DNA from: Perognathus longimembris pacificus
Taxonomy: Eukaryota; Chordata; Mammalia; Rodentia; Heteromyidae
Assembly (NCBI RefSeq): GCF_023159225.1
Contig: NC_063171.1
Coordinates: forward strand, 4,817,501 to 4,881,500
Direction of reading: 5' to 3'
DNA length: 64,000 nucleotides
The number at the start of each line of letters is the position of its first letter. Within the stretch, counting starts at the first letter, position 1. The notes under the pieces are model-generated. The model did no database searches. It was given only the letters and a program-made list of their open reading frames with translations, and was not told the origin of the DNA. A program made the translations under genes and the position numbers. Below are positions 34,081-46,041 of the stretch, in pieces.

Positions 34081-35370
34081 TTTAACAAAATATGCAGTGA
34101 GAGGGCCGAAAGCAAGGTTTATTTCTTACCTGCTACCGCGTACGAAACTGCCATGAGTTCCCTTCATTATTCCTGCCAGTTTCCCTGCTAGTTTTAGACT
34201 TCAAGAAGTAACAGCTTCACCAAAATTCAGTCTCTCCCCACCCCCACCCTCAGATTCATAACAAGCTTTTCTCCAGGTGAAGAGTGTTTCAAATCTTAAG
34301 GTTTGTTTCTGCTGTTCAGTTTCTCAAGCTGAAGCTCCTTGAATACACAAAGTATAAGGCTGTTTATTTAATTACAGCAATTGTTGCTAAGTAAAGCAGT
34401 ATTTAATGCAATGTTCATTCTTTTCCTTGGAGACTTTGGTTGATTTTCATTACTGTGGATGTTGGGAAAATGTGTAATATGTTGCTTGTTCATTAAACAG
34501 ATGAGCAAGCACAATGAAGAGGATGCTAAACCCTCAAACACATAAAAGTTCCTGTTTCCTTCCTGAATATGTAATACACAAATGTAATAAATATTTAATT
34601 ATAGTTTTTTATAAACATAACCTATGGGGAAAAGGTTGATAGGATTAGCACTTTATATTACTAATTTTTAATCCTATGACAAACTTTGAGATCCATATTC
34701 CCATTTACAGTACTTACTACACAGAAACTTTAGGATTGGCTCAAGTAAAAAGAGCTAAGTGAATTCCACATGAAACTGACAAGACTATCAGTATTTCTAA
34801 TTCTTCTTTTGTTTCTATGTTTTTAGTATTCGAGTTTCTTATGGTTTCATTTTTTTCTTCAGGGTTTGAGAGTACGGTATTTAGGGGAAAGTTAAGGAAT
34901 ATATTAGAGAATAAAGAAGTTAAAATGTTTAACTTTCTGAGATATTGTAAGTGCTAGTACTGGAGTTAGTCTTACAAATTTAGTCAGGTAGTTAATGCAT
35001 CCCATAGGTCACTTTTATCCTGGAATACTGTGTCTGCATATCTTTTAAACATGTTGAAATTACTTCAACTTTGCTGCAACATTAACACAGTAGTGAAACT
35101 TTTCTTAAACAACAACAACAAAAGAAGAAAGGGAATTTGTGGAATATTCTGCCAAATGACTTTGATATGAGCAAAGTACAAAGAGAAGACAATACAAAGA
35201 CTTACAAAAGCACAGACTGACTGGGAGAAATCAAAGGACAGTGGCTCAGAAAGTGGAAGAAATGGTTACAAGGCTACCCATACTTCCACTGGCCAGACAA
35301 TCAGCAATAATTCCTTATCAGAGAAAGGTTAGAGTTAGGCACTGAAAAGACAGATGGTAAGCATATGCTT
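34081..35370. other. AT-rich unique sequence, possibly conserved
   Basis: No repeat recognised for 1.3 kb, which is unusually long here. 34350-34530 has homeodomain- and forkhead-like cores (tttatttaattacagc, tgttgctaagtaaag). No gene seen. Confidence 0.3.
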
Positions 35371-35387
35371 CAAATCCTTCTTTCTTT

Positions 35388-35596
35388 CTTTTTTTTTTTT
35401 TTTGGCCAGTCCTGGGCCTTGGACTCAGGGCCTGAGCACTGTCCCTGGCTTCTTCCCGCTCAAGGCTAGCACTCTGCCACCTGAGCTACAGCGCCCCTTC
35501 TGGCTGTTTTCCATATATGTGGTGCTGGGGAATCGAACCCAGAGCTTCATGTGTAGGAGGCAAGGACTCTTGCCACTAGGCCATATTTCCAGCCTG
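35388..35596 (-). mobile_element. IDL-Geo dimeric SINE
   Basis: Complete dimer with 'cttcatgtgtaggaggcaag', the older variant of the ID half, flanked by a nearly identical 14-bp repeat (aatccttctttctt and aatccttatttctt). Confidence 0.9.
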
Positions 35597-35674
35597 AATC
35601 CTTATTTCTTTTGTCATTAGAATTTTTAAGGCAAGTATGGATGATCTAACCTTTTATCCTGGAGTTATAGACTT

Positions 35675-35820
35675 TCTTTTTGTTGTTGTTGTGGTTGTTG
35701 TTATGGTTGTTGTTGTTGTTGTTGGAAATGCTTTACTCTATAGTCCAGGCTCACCTATAACTTGTTCCTAAGCTTCCCAAGTACTGGGATTACAGGTGTG
35801 TGCCACCATGCCCAGTGACA
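35675..35820 (-). mobile_element. B1-like SINE with GTT-rich tail
   Basis: (GTT)n tail at 35680-35723, then 'ttactctatagtccaggctc' and 'cccaagtactgggattacagg', a clear minus-strand B1. Confidence 0.9.
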
Positions 35821-36760
35821 TTGTAATTTTCATGAGAAGAACCAGGAATACATTTTTAAATTTATACCAAAAATTTTTTTGAGAGTCCTGTAAATCTTAA
35901 GTTTCTCTTTTCTTATATCAATGCAATGATTTCATAAAAATTCTTTTGTGTGTTTTGGGAAATGATTCCTTTCTCTTTGGTAATCTAGTTTTCCTTTTGA
36001 AAATATTTCAGTGGTATACCGAGATACATTTAGTGCCTTTGAGCTTGCATATAAAACTTACCTTTGATTCCTCTACATACTTTACAGAAAGTGAGATATT
36101 CTCTGGAATCTTTATGAAGTTCTAGAATAATATCATATTTCACACCATGTTAATATTATTATGTCATATTGATACCCTATTTCACCCCTCCAGGGTGTTG
36201 CAAAGAATTATTTACAGACCTTTAGGCTTTTTTATTCTTCTTGTCTCATCTAATTTTGACAATGATCATTGTGCAAATTTCATCATCTGACAGCTTCTCA
36301 TTTTTTTTCTCAGTTTTTAAATAAATGCACTCAATTACTCTTCCAAAACAGTCTCTTGTGAAGATACATTTAATAAGAAGAAAAATAAAAGGGGAAATTG
36401 AACTTACATTTGCCATGGCTTGGTTTGCAAGTCATCTCCCCTCAATCTGACTATCCTTAATACTAGTAGGTGATGTCAATTCACCAAAAAATTAATAATG
36501 CCTCTCCATGACTGCTTGACTAAGAATTAAAACCCAGCCAATTCCTTGGGTAAATAATCTCACTCCTCAGTTTGGGGTCATTGCCATATTTTCCATCCTA
36601 ATATCTGCTTGGCCTTGGATAACTGGCTGTTAGTTGTTCCTTATAGAATTTTAGAATCCTTTTGGAGTCTATTTTTGTGCACATCTATCTGTCTATCATC
36701 TATGATCCTCTGGAGTCTACTAGTATCTTTCCAACTTTGATTTCTCTACCTTTATAGATG
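35821..36760. other. unique sequence
   Basis: AT-rich with no repeat or gene recognised. Confidence 0.35.
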
Positions 36761-36764
36761 GACA

Positions 36765-37125
36765 ATACAAACCACCTTTCCTCTGCTTTTACACCACAGC
36801 AATCAACACAGAAGACTGTGACTCCAAGGGTTTTGAGGATTTTTGTCCACCAAGAAGCAAGCAGTTCTGAGGTGGACACCAGTTGAGTGTTCTTTCATTC
36901 AGTTTGGACATTATCTACCTGGAGATAGTGAAACAGTCCCCAAGACTGCTCTGTACCACCCCATATGAAATGCCAACTGCAAGCCCCAGTCCTTCTGATT
37001 GACTCCCTATAAATCAAGGTTCCCATAGTCCCTGGCTCAGGTTTGAGTAATTTGTCTGAGAAAATCACAGAATTCAGGGAAACACTTCCATTTACTGGTT
37101 CATTATAGAAGGTATTATAAAGAAG
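36765..37125. mobile_element. ancient LTR-like interspersed repeat
   Basis: 'ttctgattgactccctataaatcaagg', 'gcacagaattcagggaaacac'-type text and 'ttcattatagaaggtattata' recall an ancient mammalian LTR family. I do not recall its exact name. Confidence 0.4.
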
Positions 37126-37133
37126 AGAGATAA

Positions 37134-37375
37134 AGCCAGGTGCTGGTGACTCACACCTGTAATCCCAGCTACTCAGGAGGCTGAGACCTAACGATTGTAG
37201 TTCAAAGCCAGACTGGCAGGCAGATCTGTAAGAATCTTAGCTCCAATCAATTGCCCATCAAAGCTGAAATGTAGTTGTGGCTCAAGTGCTAGAGTGCTAG
37301 CCTTGAGCACAAGAGCTTAGGGATAGTGCTCTGTCCCTGGGTTCAAGCCCCAGAACTGGCACAAAATGAAAGAGA
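37134..37375 (+). mobile_element. 7SL-Geo dimeric SINE
   Basis: Complete dimer: 'gccaggtgctggtgactcaca', 'agctactcaggaggctgaga', then 'gttgtggctcaagtgctaga' and 'gggttcaagccccagaactg'. A purine-rich tail expansion runs to about 37435. Confidence 0.9.
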
Positions 37376-37519
37376 AAACGGCGTGGGGGGGAGGGGAAGG
37401 GAAGCGGAGAGAGAGCAAGGAGAAAGAGATTAGTGTTTAAGAAAACTGTGAATTTCTTATCAAATGGTGGTTGGTAACAAACTCTTATCACCATTTTAAT
37501 TTTTTAAAAGCTAACTATT

Positions 37520-38700
37520 TGTTTCACTGTGGTTAGACAAGGTCATGGATCCGGATTTGTTCCATGTACCTGTCAGGGTATCAGGTGGATGCTTGACCTT
37601 GCCAGATAGCCAGGAGGTGCCTAGGTCAAGTCCTACCTTCACTGTAACACCCAAGCTGTCTAACTTCAGAACTTTGCATTTCCAAGAACCTTCTGTTGTC
37701 CACCCAACTCTACTACCTGTTTCCATTTTACAGTTTTATCTCATTGCACACCAGGAAGATTATTTTCCTCATTTCAGTGACTTGTCATCATCTTCCTCAT
37801 CTGCATCCTTGCCTGCTTTGACTTCCTCAGATGGAGGTGGAAATTGCTAGCCTACTTGTATTATCATGTGTTCAAGCTACTCTTACAAGCTTTAAAACTG
37901 CTGGTTGGTTGGCCGGAAAACGTCAGAACTTCTTCATGGTCACAGTCTCAGTGATCTTGAACCACAATTTGAATTGTTCACACTCATTTGAACTGTTCAG
38001 ACTCATTTTCAACCATGTTTTTAGTGTCTCCTTGCTCAATGGCTTCATTAAAGAGCTCCTCCAAAGTTGGTATGTATTCTCTTGTTTTCAATTGACAGAC
38101 TTTTATAAAACCAGGACAAAGATTTCAAAACCTCCTTAGCTGTTCATTTCTCATCAGAATTTTCTTGTTTGGTCCTTAGCCTAGGCTCTCTCTGCTTCTG
38201 GGCTTCTTGTTTACTGTCTTTTCTTTCATAGCATTTGGATAGTCTTCATTATTTCCATGAGTTCTATTTCTTCAGTGTTTAATATAGGCTGTACCCTTCC
38301 TTCTCCATTCAAAGGGCTTTTCAGATAGTAATTGATGGGCTGATTTTGTAGTATTTTCAATTCGGAGTTTGCTAATCAGTAAAAGCATAGTTTGAGCTGT
38401 GGAATTTTACCTGCATCTTGAGATATTGTAATAGACTTAAATTCTGCAACAGGATATGTCTATAAAAGTTACTGTCATTCATTAGTATGTCTAGCGACTT
38501 TTCACTTGTTGAAACTTTTGCAAAATTATATGTTCTCTCCCTTTTTCAACTCTTCTATGTTTTTCCTGGAGGATTTAGTATCATCACACTTTTTATTCCT
38601 AAAAGCAGTTAAACCTTCTTTAGAGTACTCGAGAGCTTTTCTTCGAGCTCTTTTTGTAACATTGCACTGGATTCTGGAAGTAATCCTGAAGTGACCTGAT
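37520..38700 (-). pseudogene. possible decayed retrocopy, unidentified parent
   Basis: Reading the minus strand gives a succession of coding-like stretches in shifting frames: a basic Lys/Arg-rich stretch near 38650-38560, a stretch with [14 protein letters not shown] near 38070-38030, and an acidic stretch with KDADEEDDDK near 37805-37775. Many frameshifts and stops separate them. Codon-like composition and a lack of known repeats suggest a processed pseudogene. I could not name the parent, and no A tail was confirmed. Confidence 0.25.
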
Positions 38701-40484
38701 TCTAGCCAGTCAGAATGGAGCTAGGAGCAGAAACTTCATTATCTCCTACTTTACTTTTTCTAAATCTACCCTTTCTTGTCTCCTCAGTGTGCCCTGACCC
38801 AGCATGCTTTCCTGCTCACTAATATAGAAGATAATGACATTGTTCCAGGTTAAACTGACTCTGCAATTGAAGACTTGACTTCTCTGATTGAGGAAAAAGT
38901 CTTCCCCACCAAACAAACAAAGAGTTGAAACCATATAGACTATATTCCATAGTCTAGAAGACTATATTCTAGAATTTAAGTAATCCCCTTAGGAGACTAT
39001 GACACATGCATAATATATATTTTCTCCCAAAAGTACACAATGTATTTGACTTGTAAGAAGCAATATTTTCCCCACCAAATGAATAGTGTATCATATTGAT
39101 CCAAAAGAAGACAAAAACATCTCCCAAAAGTGCAAAAGATATAGATACAATACAAATTACCTTAATAGCCAGAGAATAATAGCTAAATAATTTTCACAAT
39201 GAATTAATTATAACTTCTTCTAGAGCACCTATGAAGGCTTATTCAGGAATGCATTTTTCTGTTTTTCACTGCCAGGTATGTTGCTGAAGACACAATGGCT
39301 TTCCATACTTGTTGTTTAAGGCCTTTGTGATGGATTTCATAAAGCATGATCACACTTCAGGGAAGCATGGTTCTGCTGCTTTATATAGGGACTTCACTAC
39401 ATAGACATGGCGGAAGCTTGGAAAACCACGTGTAAGGGTGATTGAGCCCACAGGATATAAATCAACAGTAGTATCCTGACTGGAAAACCTAGCAAGGCCT
39501 CCCTGCTCAGATTTTTTAGCATTACTCTGAAGTGTTTTATGAAGTGTCTTATGATGAAGGGTCTTATGATCTAGTACTAGGAAAGGTATGCCAGAAATGT
39601 CTCTATGGCCAGTTCCAAGAAAGAAAGATGGGAAGAAGATGAAAGTTTGGTGACACAATTCAAGGAGGTAGTTATGATCCAGGAACTATGGATAGCATCT
39701 AAATGATTTATATAGAATACTATTTAAGTCAGTGGGCAAGTCTCCTAATCTCTAAGGAAAGCCATGCTCTTGTGATCTAATCCAGGAATGAGTAAATTAC
39801 AATTCGAAACAGCAAAGGGAAAATGAAGTATCAGTGTTCCTGCCCTTAAGACTGTAAATGTCAGGTAGGGCAGAGAAACACATGTGTTTGTAAATCCAGC
39901 TAACAGTACTTGAGATGTCCAATGAAAGCTTCTATCAATATATACTGCAAGAATTCCCAAACAGGATAAATTGGTGTGGTCTGCAGAACTCAAGAAATAT
40001 ATTTTGAAAGAATGGGGCCAGGAGGGAAATAGGATTCTAAGAAAAAAGACAGACTTGGAGAGAGCAGCCCAGGAGAAAAACTTATGGATATTTGGGAAAT
40101 GATGCTCAGAAAAGAGAACAAGTTGGAACTCAGGAAAAAAGAGCTAATGGAAACTTAAGGTGCAATTAACAATGGTATATTACAAGTAGTTGTTTTTGAT
40201 ATAGAAAGCTATGTTTATGGGAGAAAGAAACTATTTAAGCCCATTTGTATTTTGTCCTCTGTAAATAGATTATTTCTCTCATTTGTATTAAAATTTAAAT
40301 ATACTAGATGTCAATTAGTAAATTATAAACTTCTCATTCAGGGGCTACATGAATCTCTGAATTTATCTCCCACTCCTTAACTTCAGTTCAGTGTCTAGAG
40401 AAGACAGGCTATCCATTCTTTTGCTATCGGAGAAATTCTGTTAACTTTTTAGTCATTGTTTGCATTCCCAGCACAGATATCACT
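38701..40484. other. unique sequence, no gene recognised
   Basis: A minus-strand 102-codon frame at 39350-39658 contains a short tandem repeat (HKTLHHKTLHKTL) but no domain. No interspersed repeat identified. Confidence 0.4.
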
Positions 40485-40935
40485 CATGGCCCCAAGAAAC
40501 TTTGGAGGAGGGCATCAGCTCCAGAGCAGTGGTGTATGTGTGCCTGGCCCATCTACCCATCCCCCCAAGCTGAGAGTATGTCTGCTTCTTGTCATTTTCT
40601 ACAGGAACACACTTAAGTACACCCTGACAGTACTTGAAGTAAAGAAGGTCTGAAGGCAGTGCTTCATTAAGATCAATGATGGCAGCAGAGGTGATACAAT
40701 CTTCCCTGATGGTTTTGTGGATATTTTCAGCCTTGGAAAAACTGGAGAGGACTTCCATGTGATGGATGACACAGAGTTGCTATGCTGCTCATTGTATAAC
40801 ATACATACTATGCAAGGATTCTTGTGGGCGGGGGAATCTTACCTGGCGACTCATGATGTTCACACCATTCACCATCCTGAACCTCTTACTGAAGTAAACA
40901 GCACTATTGAGACTGATTTGAAGATTAGTTCATTG

Positions 40936-40937
<2 letters not shown>

Positions 40938-40996
<59 letters not shown>
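40938..40996 (+). repeat. (GT)n microsatellite inside the RPS4X pseudogene
   Basis: About 29 uninterrupted GT units, the longest dinucleotide run in the window. Valine-cysteine open frames across it are artefacts. Confidence 0.97.
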
Positions 40997-40998
<2 letters not shown>

Positions 40999-41325
40999 TC
41001 TTTTGGGGGAACAGTACTGGGGTTCTTACTCAAAGCCTAATGTGTGCTTTGGGAGCTCTCTACTTCTGGAACCCCACCCTCTCATCTCTTTTTGCTTTTA
41101 CTTTTTACATAGGGTATCAAGGATTTCCAGGGCTGACCTCAGACTGTTCTTCCTACTGATAGCCTCCTGTGTATTTGGATCACAGGTATAAACCATCATG
41201 TCCACCTTTTTTGTTGAGGTCAGAGCTCATTAGCTTTTTGCCTGCTCTGACCTTGAACTCTCATGCTCCCAACACTGGCATCTCAACTAGCCTGGGATTA
41301 GAATGGTAACCAATGGGTCTGACCT
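40997..41325 (-). mobile_element. SINE block splitting the RPS4X pseudogene
   Basis: Minus-strand pieces: ID-like ('gtactggggttcttactcaaa'), B1-like ('gggctgacctcagactgttc', 'ggatcacaggtataaacc') and a second B1-like piece around 41215-41300. The GT tract is probably their expanded tail. Confidence 0.65.
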
Positions 41326-41545
41326 GATTTCAAGTTTGACACTGGTAATCTTGTGTATGGGTGACTGGAGATGCTAGCTTGAGAAGAATTAATGTGATCA
41401 CCAACAGAAAGAATTATCTTGATTGTTGATAACATGCTTGCTCTGGCACATGACTCTAACATTTTCATTATTGACACGACAACAGACTTCTCTGTGAGGA
41501 AAGAGAATCTGGTTTACCACTGAACAAGAGTCAGTAAGCACTAAT

Positions 41546-42299
41546 GACTAAAACACTCTCCAAGCATGCTATAGAGAAATCTTTGTAGTTAATTAAATAA
41601 AATACAGCATAATCTTTTAAAAAGCAGCTTTTAGTCATCAGCTATAGGACTCTGGCATCCCATTTTTAGTTTCCCTTTATAATTTCCTATAGAACATATT
41701 TTTGGATTTGACAAACTCTAATGGAAACAGAAAGGCCAGTTTTCTTTAGATGCTATAAAATGCCTCCCAGAGAGAAGATGCTAGTAAAACTCAAATGCCC
41801 CTTCTGAGAACAGCTTGAGTCTCAGAAAAATGAAACTATCTGAAAGTGAATTATTCCCAGGAAGAGTGGGACAGCAAAAAGAACTACACACTCTCTTTTG
41901 GACCTTTATCTTTCTGAGGGAAACACTGGGAGCCGCAGAGATAAGCAGCCTCTCAGTCTCGGCCAGGGAATGCTCTATATAAACCAGGTCACTGCCTACC
42001 GCATTCACAGCTTTACAAAGCCTTGCTTTCACTCTGATTGGAGGCTGATGTCTATGCAGGACCTTTGTTGTGGATGGCCATTAAATAAATGGAAAGAGAT
42101 TGGATGCTGGCTAGCCTGGGATGGGCAGGACAGTGAGGTGGACGTCTCGATTTCACAAGAGGACCCCAGGCTTTTTCATCACACCAGCTTGTCCTAGCTT
42201 TAGGTCCCTGAAAAAATGTTTTTCTTTCTCTGTTTTAGTGGAAGTGTGGCTCACCTAAATGATCTTAGAAACTGAATATCTTAGGAATTTAAAATGCTA
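41546..42299. other. unique sequence
   Basis: Opposed open frames at 41781-42197 carry no recognised motif. Confidence 0.4.
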
Positions 42300-42545
42300 A
42301 GCCAGCCATCTGTGCCCAGGTGGCTCACACCTATAATCTTAGCTACTCAGGAGACGGAGAGCTGAGCATTATGGTTCAAAGCCATCCTGAGCAGGGAAGT
42401 CTGTGAAATGCTTATTTCCAATTAATCAGCAAAAAGCTGGGAGTGGAGCTGTGGCTGAAGTGGTAGAGCACTAGCCTTGCACAAGAAAATGTCAGGACAG
42501 CACCCAGGCCCTGAGTTTAAGTACCTTGGATCAGCATAAAAGCAA
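42300..42545 (+). mobile_element. 7SL-Geo dimeric SINE
   Basis: 7SL half ('caggtggctcacacctataat', 'gctactcaggagacggagag') and Geo half ('ggagctgtggctgaagtggt', 'aggccctgagtttaag'). Confidence 0.9.
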
Positions 42546-42559
42546 AAACAATAAACTGC

Positions 42560-42800
42560 TATGTTAGGTAAGATATAATGTCACATGCCTGTAATTCTAC
42601 CCACTCAAGAGACAGATATCATGTTTTGAGGCCAGTCGGGCAAGAAAGTTCATGAGACCCAATCTCAACTAGCAAATAGCTAGGCATGGCCAGACATCTG
42701 CTCACAGCTGTAACCCTAGCTGTTTGGGAGAGTAAGATGGGAGGATTATGGTTCTGGGCCAGTCTGGGAATAAAAGTCCAGAAGACTCTATTTCAAAAGA
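42560..42800 (+). mobile_element. two B1/7SL-like SINE fragments
   Basis: 42560-42680 ('tgtcacatgcctgtaattct', 'tgagacccaatctcaac') and 42682-42800 ('gctcacagctgtaaccctag', 'agactctatttcaaaag') are two tandem 7SL-type pieces. The L1 fragment starts at the end of the second. Confidence 0.75.
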
Positions 42801-42802
42801 TA

Positions 42803-43140
42803 AATGGGTGCTGGATTTTATCGAACGCTTTTTCCACATCCAGCGATAAAACCATGTGGTTCTTTAGCTTGCTCCGGTTGATGTGGTGGATTACATTAAT
42901 TGACTTGTGTATATTAAACCAGCTTTGCATCCCTGGGATGAATCCAGTTTGATCGTGGTGTATGATTTTTTTGATGACCTGTTGAAGTCGATTGGCCAGA
43001 ATTTTGTTGAGAATTTTTGCATCTATGTTCATCAGGGAGATTGGTCTGTAGTCCTCTTTCCGTGATGAGTCTCTGCCTGGTTTTGGGATGAGGGTTATAC
43101 TGGCTTCATAGAATGAGTCTGGTAGTGAACGTTCTCTTTC
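42803..43140 (-). mobile_element. LINE-1 ORF2 reverse-transcriptase fragment without 3' end
   Basis: On the minus strand a single clean frame reads [21 protein letters not shown] near its start, then TGFIPGMQ and ends in [10 protein letters not shown]. This is the fingers/palm part of L1 ORF2 reverse transcriptase, before the FADD active-site motif, which is absent. The frame is open over 42793-43032 plus upstream text. There is no 3' UTR or A tail, unlike normal L1 insertions, and its orientation is opposite to the L1 at 43385. Confidence 0.9.
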
Positions 43141-43141
43141 A

Positions 43142-43384
43142 GTTGGGTGTGGCTGCTCACAACTATCCTCTTGGCACAGAATAGGCAGGTGGTAGTCAAT
43201 TCCTATCCAGATAGGAAGCTATACTCTCTTTCTCAAATCTAACCAGTGCAAAAAATGGCTGGAGGCATGGATTAGTGGTGGAGTGGAGAGCATAACCAAA
43301 AACTAGCTGTACATGGTAGAGTGTGTCAGTCACCCCAATTGTGTGGGAAATATAAATTAGGACTGTCTTAGCCTGGGTATAAAT
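43142..43384 (+). mobile_element. B1+ID type SINE remnants
   Basis: 'gttgggtgtggctgctcacaa' (7SL-like head), 'gctggaggcatggattagtgg' (tRNA-like) and 'gtcaccccaattgtgtgggaa' are rearranged SINE pieces between two L1 fragments. Confidence 0.55.
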
Positions 43385-45065
43385 CATATGGAACAACAAA
43401 AGACCTTGAATAGTCAAAGCAATTCCAAGCAAAAATGAAGAAGCAATACTGGTGATATCATGATCCTAGACCACAAGCTCTACTACAAAGCTACAATAAC
43501 AAAAACAGCTTGGTTCTGGCACAAAAACAAGCCCAAAGATCAATGGAACAGACTAGAAAATGCAGAAATAAAGCCATACACTTATGGTTATAGTATATTT
43601 GATATGGGAGCCAAAAATGCATGGTGGAATAAAGACAGCCTCTTCAGTAATTCTCCTCCAGGGGAAATTGGACATTTGTATATAGAAAACTAAAACTGGA
43701 TCCCTGTTTGTCACCATGTGCCCATACCAAAGACCTTCATGTCAGACCTGAGACATTGAAATTACCGCAAGATGGAGTAGGAGAAACATTAGAATATATA
43801 CTCATAGGTAGGGACTTTTTGAAAAGAGTCTCAGGAGCTCCCCAAATAGGAGAGAGACTTGGAAAAAGGGATTACATAAAAATAAAAAGTTTCTGCACAG
43901 TAAGCAACATAATTAGTAAACTAGAAAGGCTGCCAGGGGACCAGGAGAAAGTCTTTACCAGCAGCATCTCTGATAAAGGCCTAATATTCAACACATGCAA
44001 GGAGCTCAAAGCAGTAACACCCCCAAAACAAATAAACCAATCAATAAATGGGCAAAGGAGCTTAAGAGAGCAGAAGTAAGGATGGTAAGTAGACACACAA
44101 TGAAATGTTCACCGTCCTTGGCCATAAAGGAGATGCAAATCAAAACAACTTTGAGATTCTATCTCACCCCAGTTAGATTGGCTAACATCAAAAATTTGAA
44201 CAACAATAAATACTAGCAGGGATATGTGAGAAGGAACCCTACTACATTGTTGGTGGGAATGTAAACTAGAATAGCCACTCTAGGCAACAGTTGGGAGGTT
44301 TCTCAAAAAAACTAAACCTAGAATTTCCCTATGCCACAACCATACCACTCTTGGGCTTCTGCCAAGGTCATCACAAGCCAGGACACAGTAAAGACACTTG
44401 CATATGTCCTTGCTCATTGCTGTGCTGTTCACAATAGCCAAGTTATGGAAATAGCCCAGTGCCCTACTACAGATGAGTGCATTCAAATATGTGGGATTTC
44501 ACTCATCCATTAGAAAGAATAAGACTGTATCATTGACTGGGAAATGGATGGAATTAGAACAAATCATGTTAAGTGAGGTTAAGCCAAGCCCAGAGAGACA
44601 CATGCTCATGTTTTCACTCATACAGGTAGGCTAGACCTACAATACAATATGAAAACCTATACATTACAGTTGGCATTCACAGTCAGATGAAAGGAGCATA
44701 AATTTAGGGGAAGAACCCAAAAGTGTCCACCTCTGAGTATTTAAAATGCCATTTATTGAAACAAATGCTATTATGATAACAAATTCCAGGAAATAAAAAC
44801 ACTTTTTTTGTTATTGTTGTTGGTAATGGTGGTGGTTTTTTTTGATTTTTTTTTCTTCAAGGGGTGAGAGAGAGGCAGAGAAAGGGAGGGAGGAAGTGTG
44901 AGCAAATGCAGTTGTGCTGTTCAGTATACACTGTGTGGGAAATGGCCTACGTAATTTGTGGGAAGAAATGGGAAGGGGAAACTTGGGGAAAGAGAAGGAA
45001 AGTACTCATTACCTCTCTTATGAAATGTTAACTGCTCTGTACAACACCTTAATAAAAACAATAAA
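43385..45065 (+). mobile_element. LINE-1, 5' truncated, ORF2 C-terminus and 3' UTR
   Basis: ORF2 C-terminal coding text in three successive frames: 43460-43693 ([15 protein letters not shown], then [16 protein letters not shown]), 43708-44079 and 43995-44216 (RHTMKCSPSLAIKEMQIKTT). It then decays through the C-terminal region. The 3' UTR with a purine-rich block ends at an aataaa near 45051 and an A-rich tail. Frameshifts mark it as older than the 50307-52055 copy. Confidence 0.9.
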
Positions 45066-45080
45066 ATCATATTTTAAATA

Positions 45081-45285
45081 AGCTGTGCATAGTGGTATGC
45101 ACCTGTCACCCCAGCTGTGTGGAAAACATCAATTGTCTTCTAGACCAGCCTGTGTATAAATGAAAGCCCTTCTTTATTTGAAAAATAACTAAAGCAGAAA
45201 GTGCTGGGTTTGTGGGCCAAATTACAGAGCACCTGCTTAGCAAGCACAAGGCCAAGATTTCAAAATTCAGTACAGCTAAACAATA
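45081..45285 (+). mobile_element. B1+ID dimeric SINE
   Basis: 7SL half ('gctgtgcatagtggtatgcac', 'agctgtgtggaaaacatc') then an ID half ('gtgctgggtttgtgggcc', 'agcacctgcttagcaagcac') with A-rich tail. The right half is ID-like, not Geo. Confidence 0.75.
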
Positions 45286-45504
45286 AATAAAACAAAATAC
45301 TATGCTAGTAGGAATCTAATACTCTATTCATAAGATATGTGGTAAAATTTGTGTGGTATTTTCTCCTTAAATAAAATAAATAAATGCTGCTCTATAAAAT
45401 ATTTAGTATATTTGAGTGGTTATATTTTCATTGCAAGACAAAGTATATCATGCCAAGAGCCACTTTCTTTGCAAGTATAATAGACATCGCTAGAATCTTA
45501 GAGC

Positions 45505-45580
45505 TGACAGTGATTTTATAGATCAGTCTGTCCAGTCACTCTGTTATACAAGTGGAGAAATAAAAGTTCAGTGACAGCAA
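45505..45580 (-). mobile_element. MIR fragment
   Basis: 'gatcagtctgtccagtcactc' and 'tggagaaataaaagttcagtg' are the reverse complement of the MIR core. Confidence 0.5.
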
Positions 45581-45835
45581 CCAAAATGGTGACTAACCAG
45601 CTGTCCCAGGAGAAGTTCTGGGATATAGTGTGTTTAGGGCTAAAACTAGGAAAATCCCAGTAGAGTGGAGATAACTTGGATATCCCAAGAACCAGCAGAC
45701 CAGCTCAGTAACACCACGATGCTTTCTCATGTGAAGCCTTTTCCATGACAGCATAACACAATCCACATAATCTCTTCATTTACAAGCCACACATTCAGAT
45801 GCAAGAACACTGTAATGATCAGCTTGAATTTTATG

Positions 45836-46041
45836 GTTTTTTTTTTTTTGGCCAGTCCTGGGCCTTGGACTCAGGGCCTGAGCACTGTCCCTGGCTTCTT
45901 CCCGCTCAAGGCTAGCACTCTGCCACTTGAGCCACAGCGCCGCTTCTGGCCTTTTTCTGCATATGTGGTGCTGGGGAATCGAACCTAGGGCCTCGTGTAT
46001 CCGAGGCAGGCACTCTTGCCATTAGGCTATATCCCCAGCCC
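45836..46041 (-). mobile_element. IDL-Geo dimeric SINE, young-type copy
   Basis: Near-consensus dimer with CpGs intact ('cagcgccgcttctggcc', 'cctcgtgtatccgaggcag') and a T10-plus head. A 10-bp duplication, gaattttatg, at 45826-45835 and 46042-46051 flanks it. Confidence 0.97.

Larger units (their letters stand above)
40485..41545 (+). pseudogene. RPS4X: processed pseudogene of ribosomal protein S4 (X-linked type)
   Basis: RPS4X encodes a small-subunit ribosomal protein. Here its intronless coding sequence runs in order. From about 40560 the frame reads [21 protein letters not shown] and EVKKV, then KTGEDFH with a decayed flank, then THDVHTIHHPEPL near 40850. A foreign block interrupts at about 40938-41325, and the match resumes with FDTGNL and, after a frameshift, INVITNR, then SNIFII near 41455. 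A stop follows EVKKV, the N-terminus is shortened, and no 3' UTR or A tail is clear. These match RPS4X as I know it, so this is a dead retrocopy. Confidence 0.9.

Noticed and set aside
40717..41191. Cys-Val repeat proteins
   Set aside because: Translation of the (GT)n microsatellite inside the RPS4X pseudogene.
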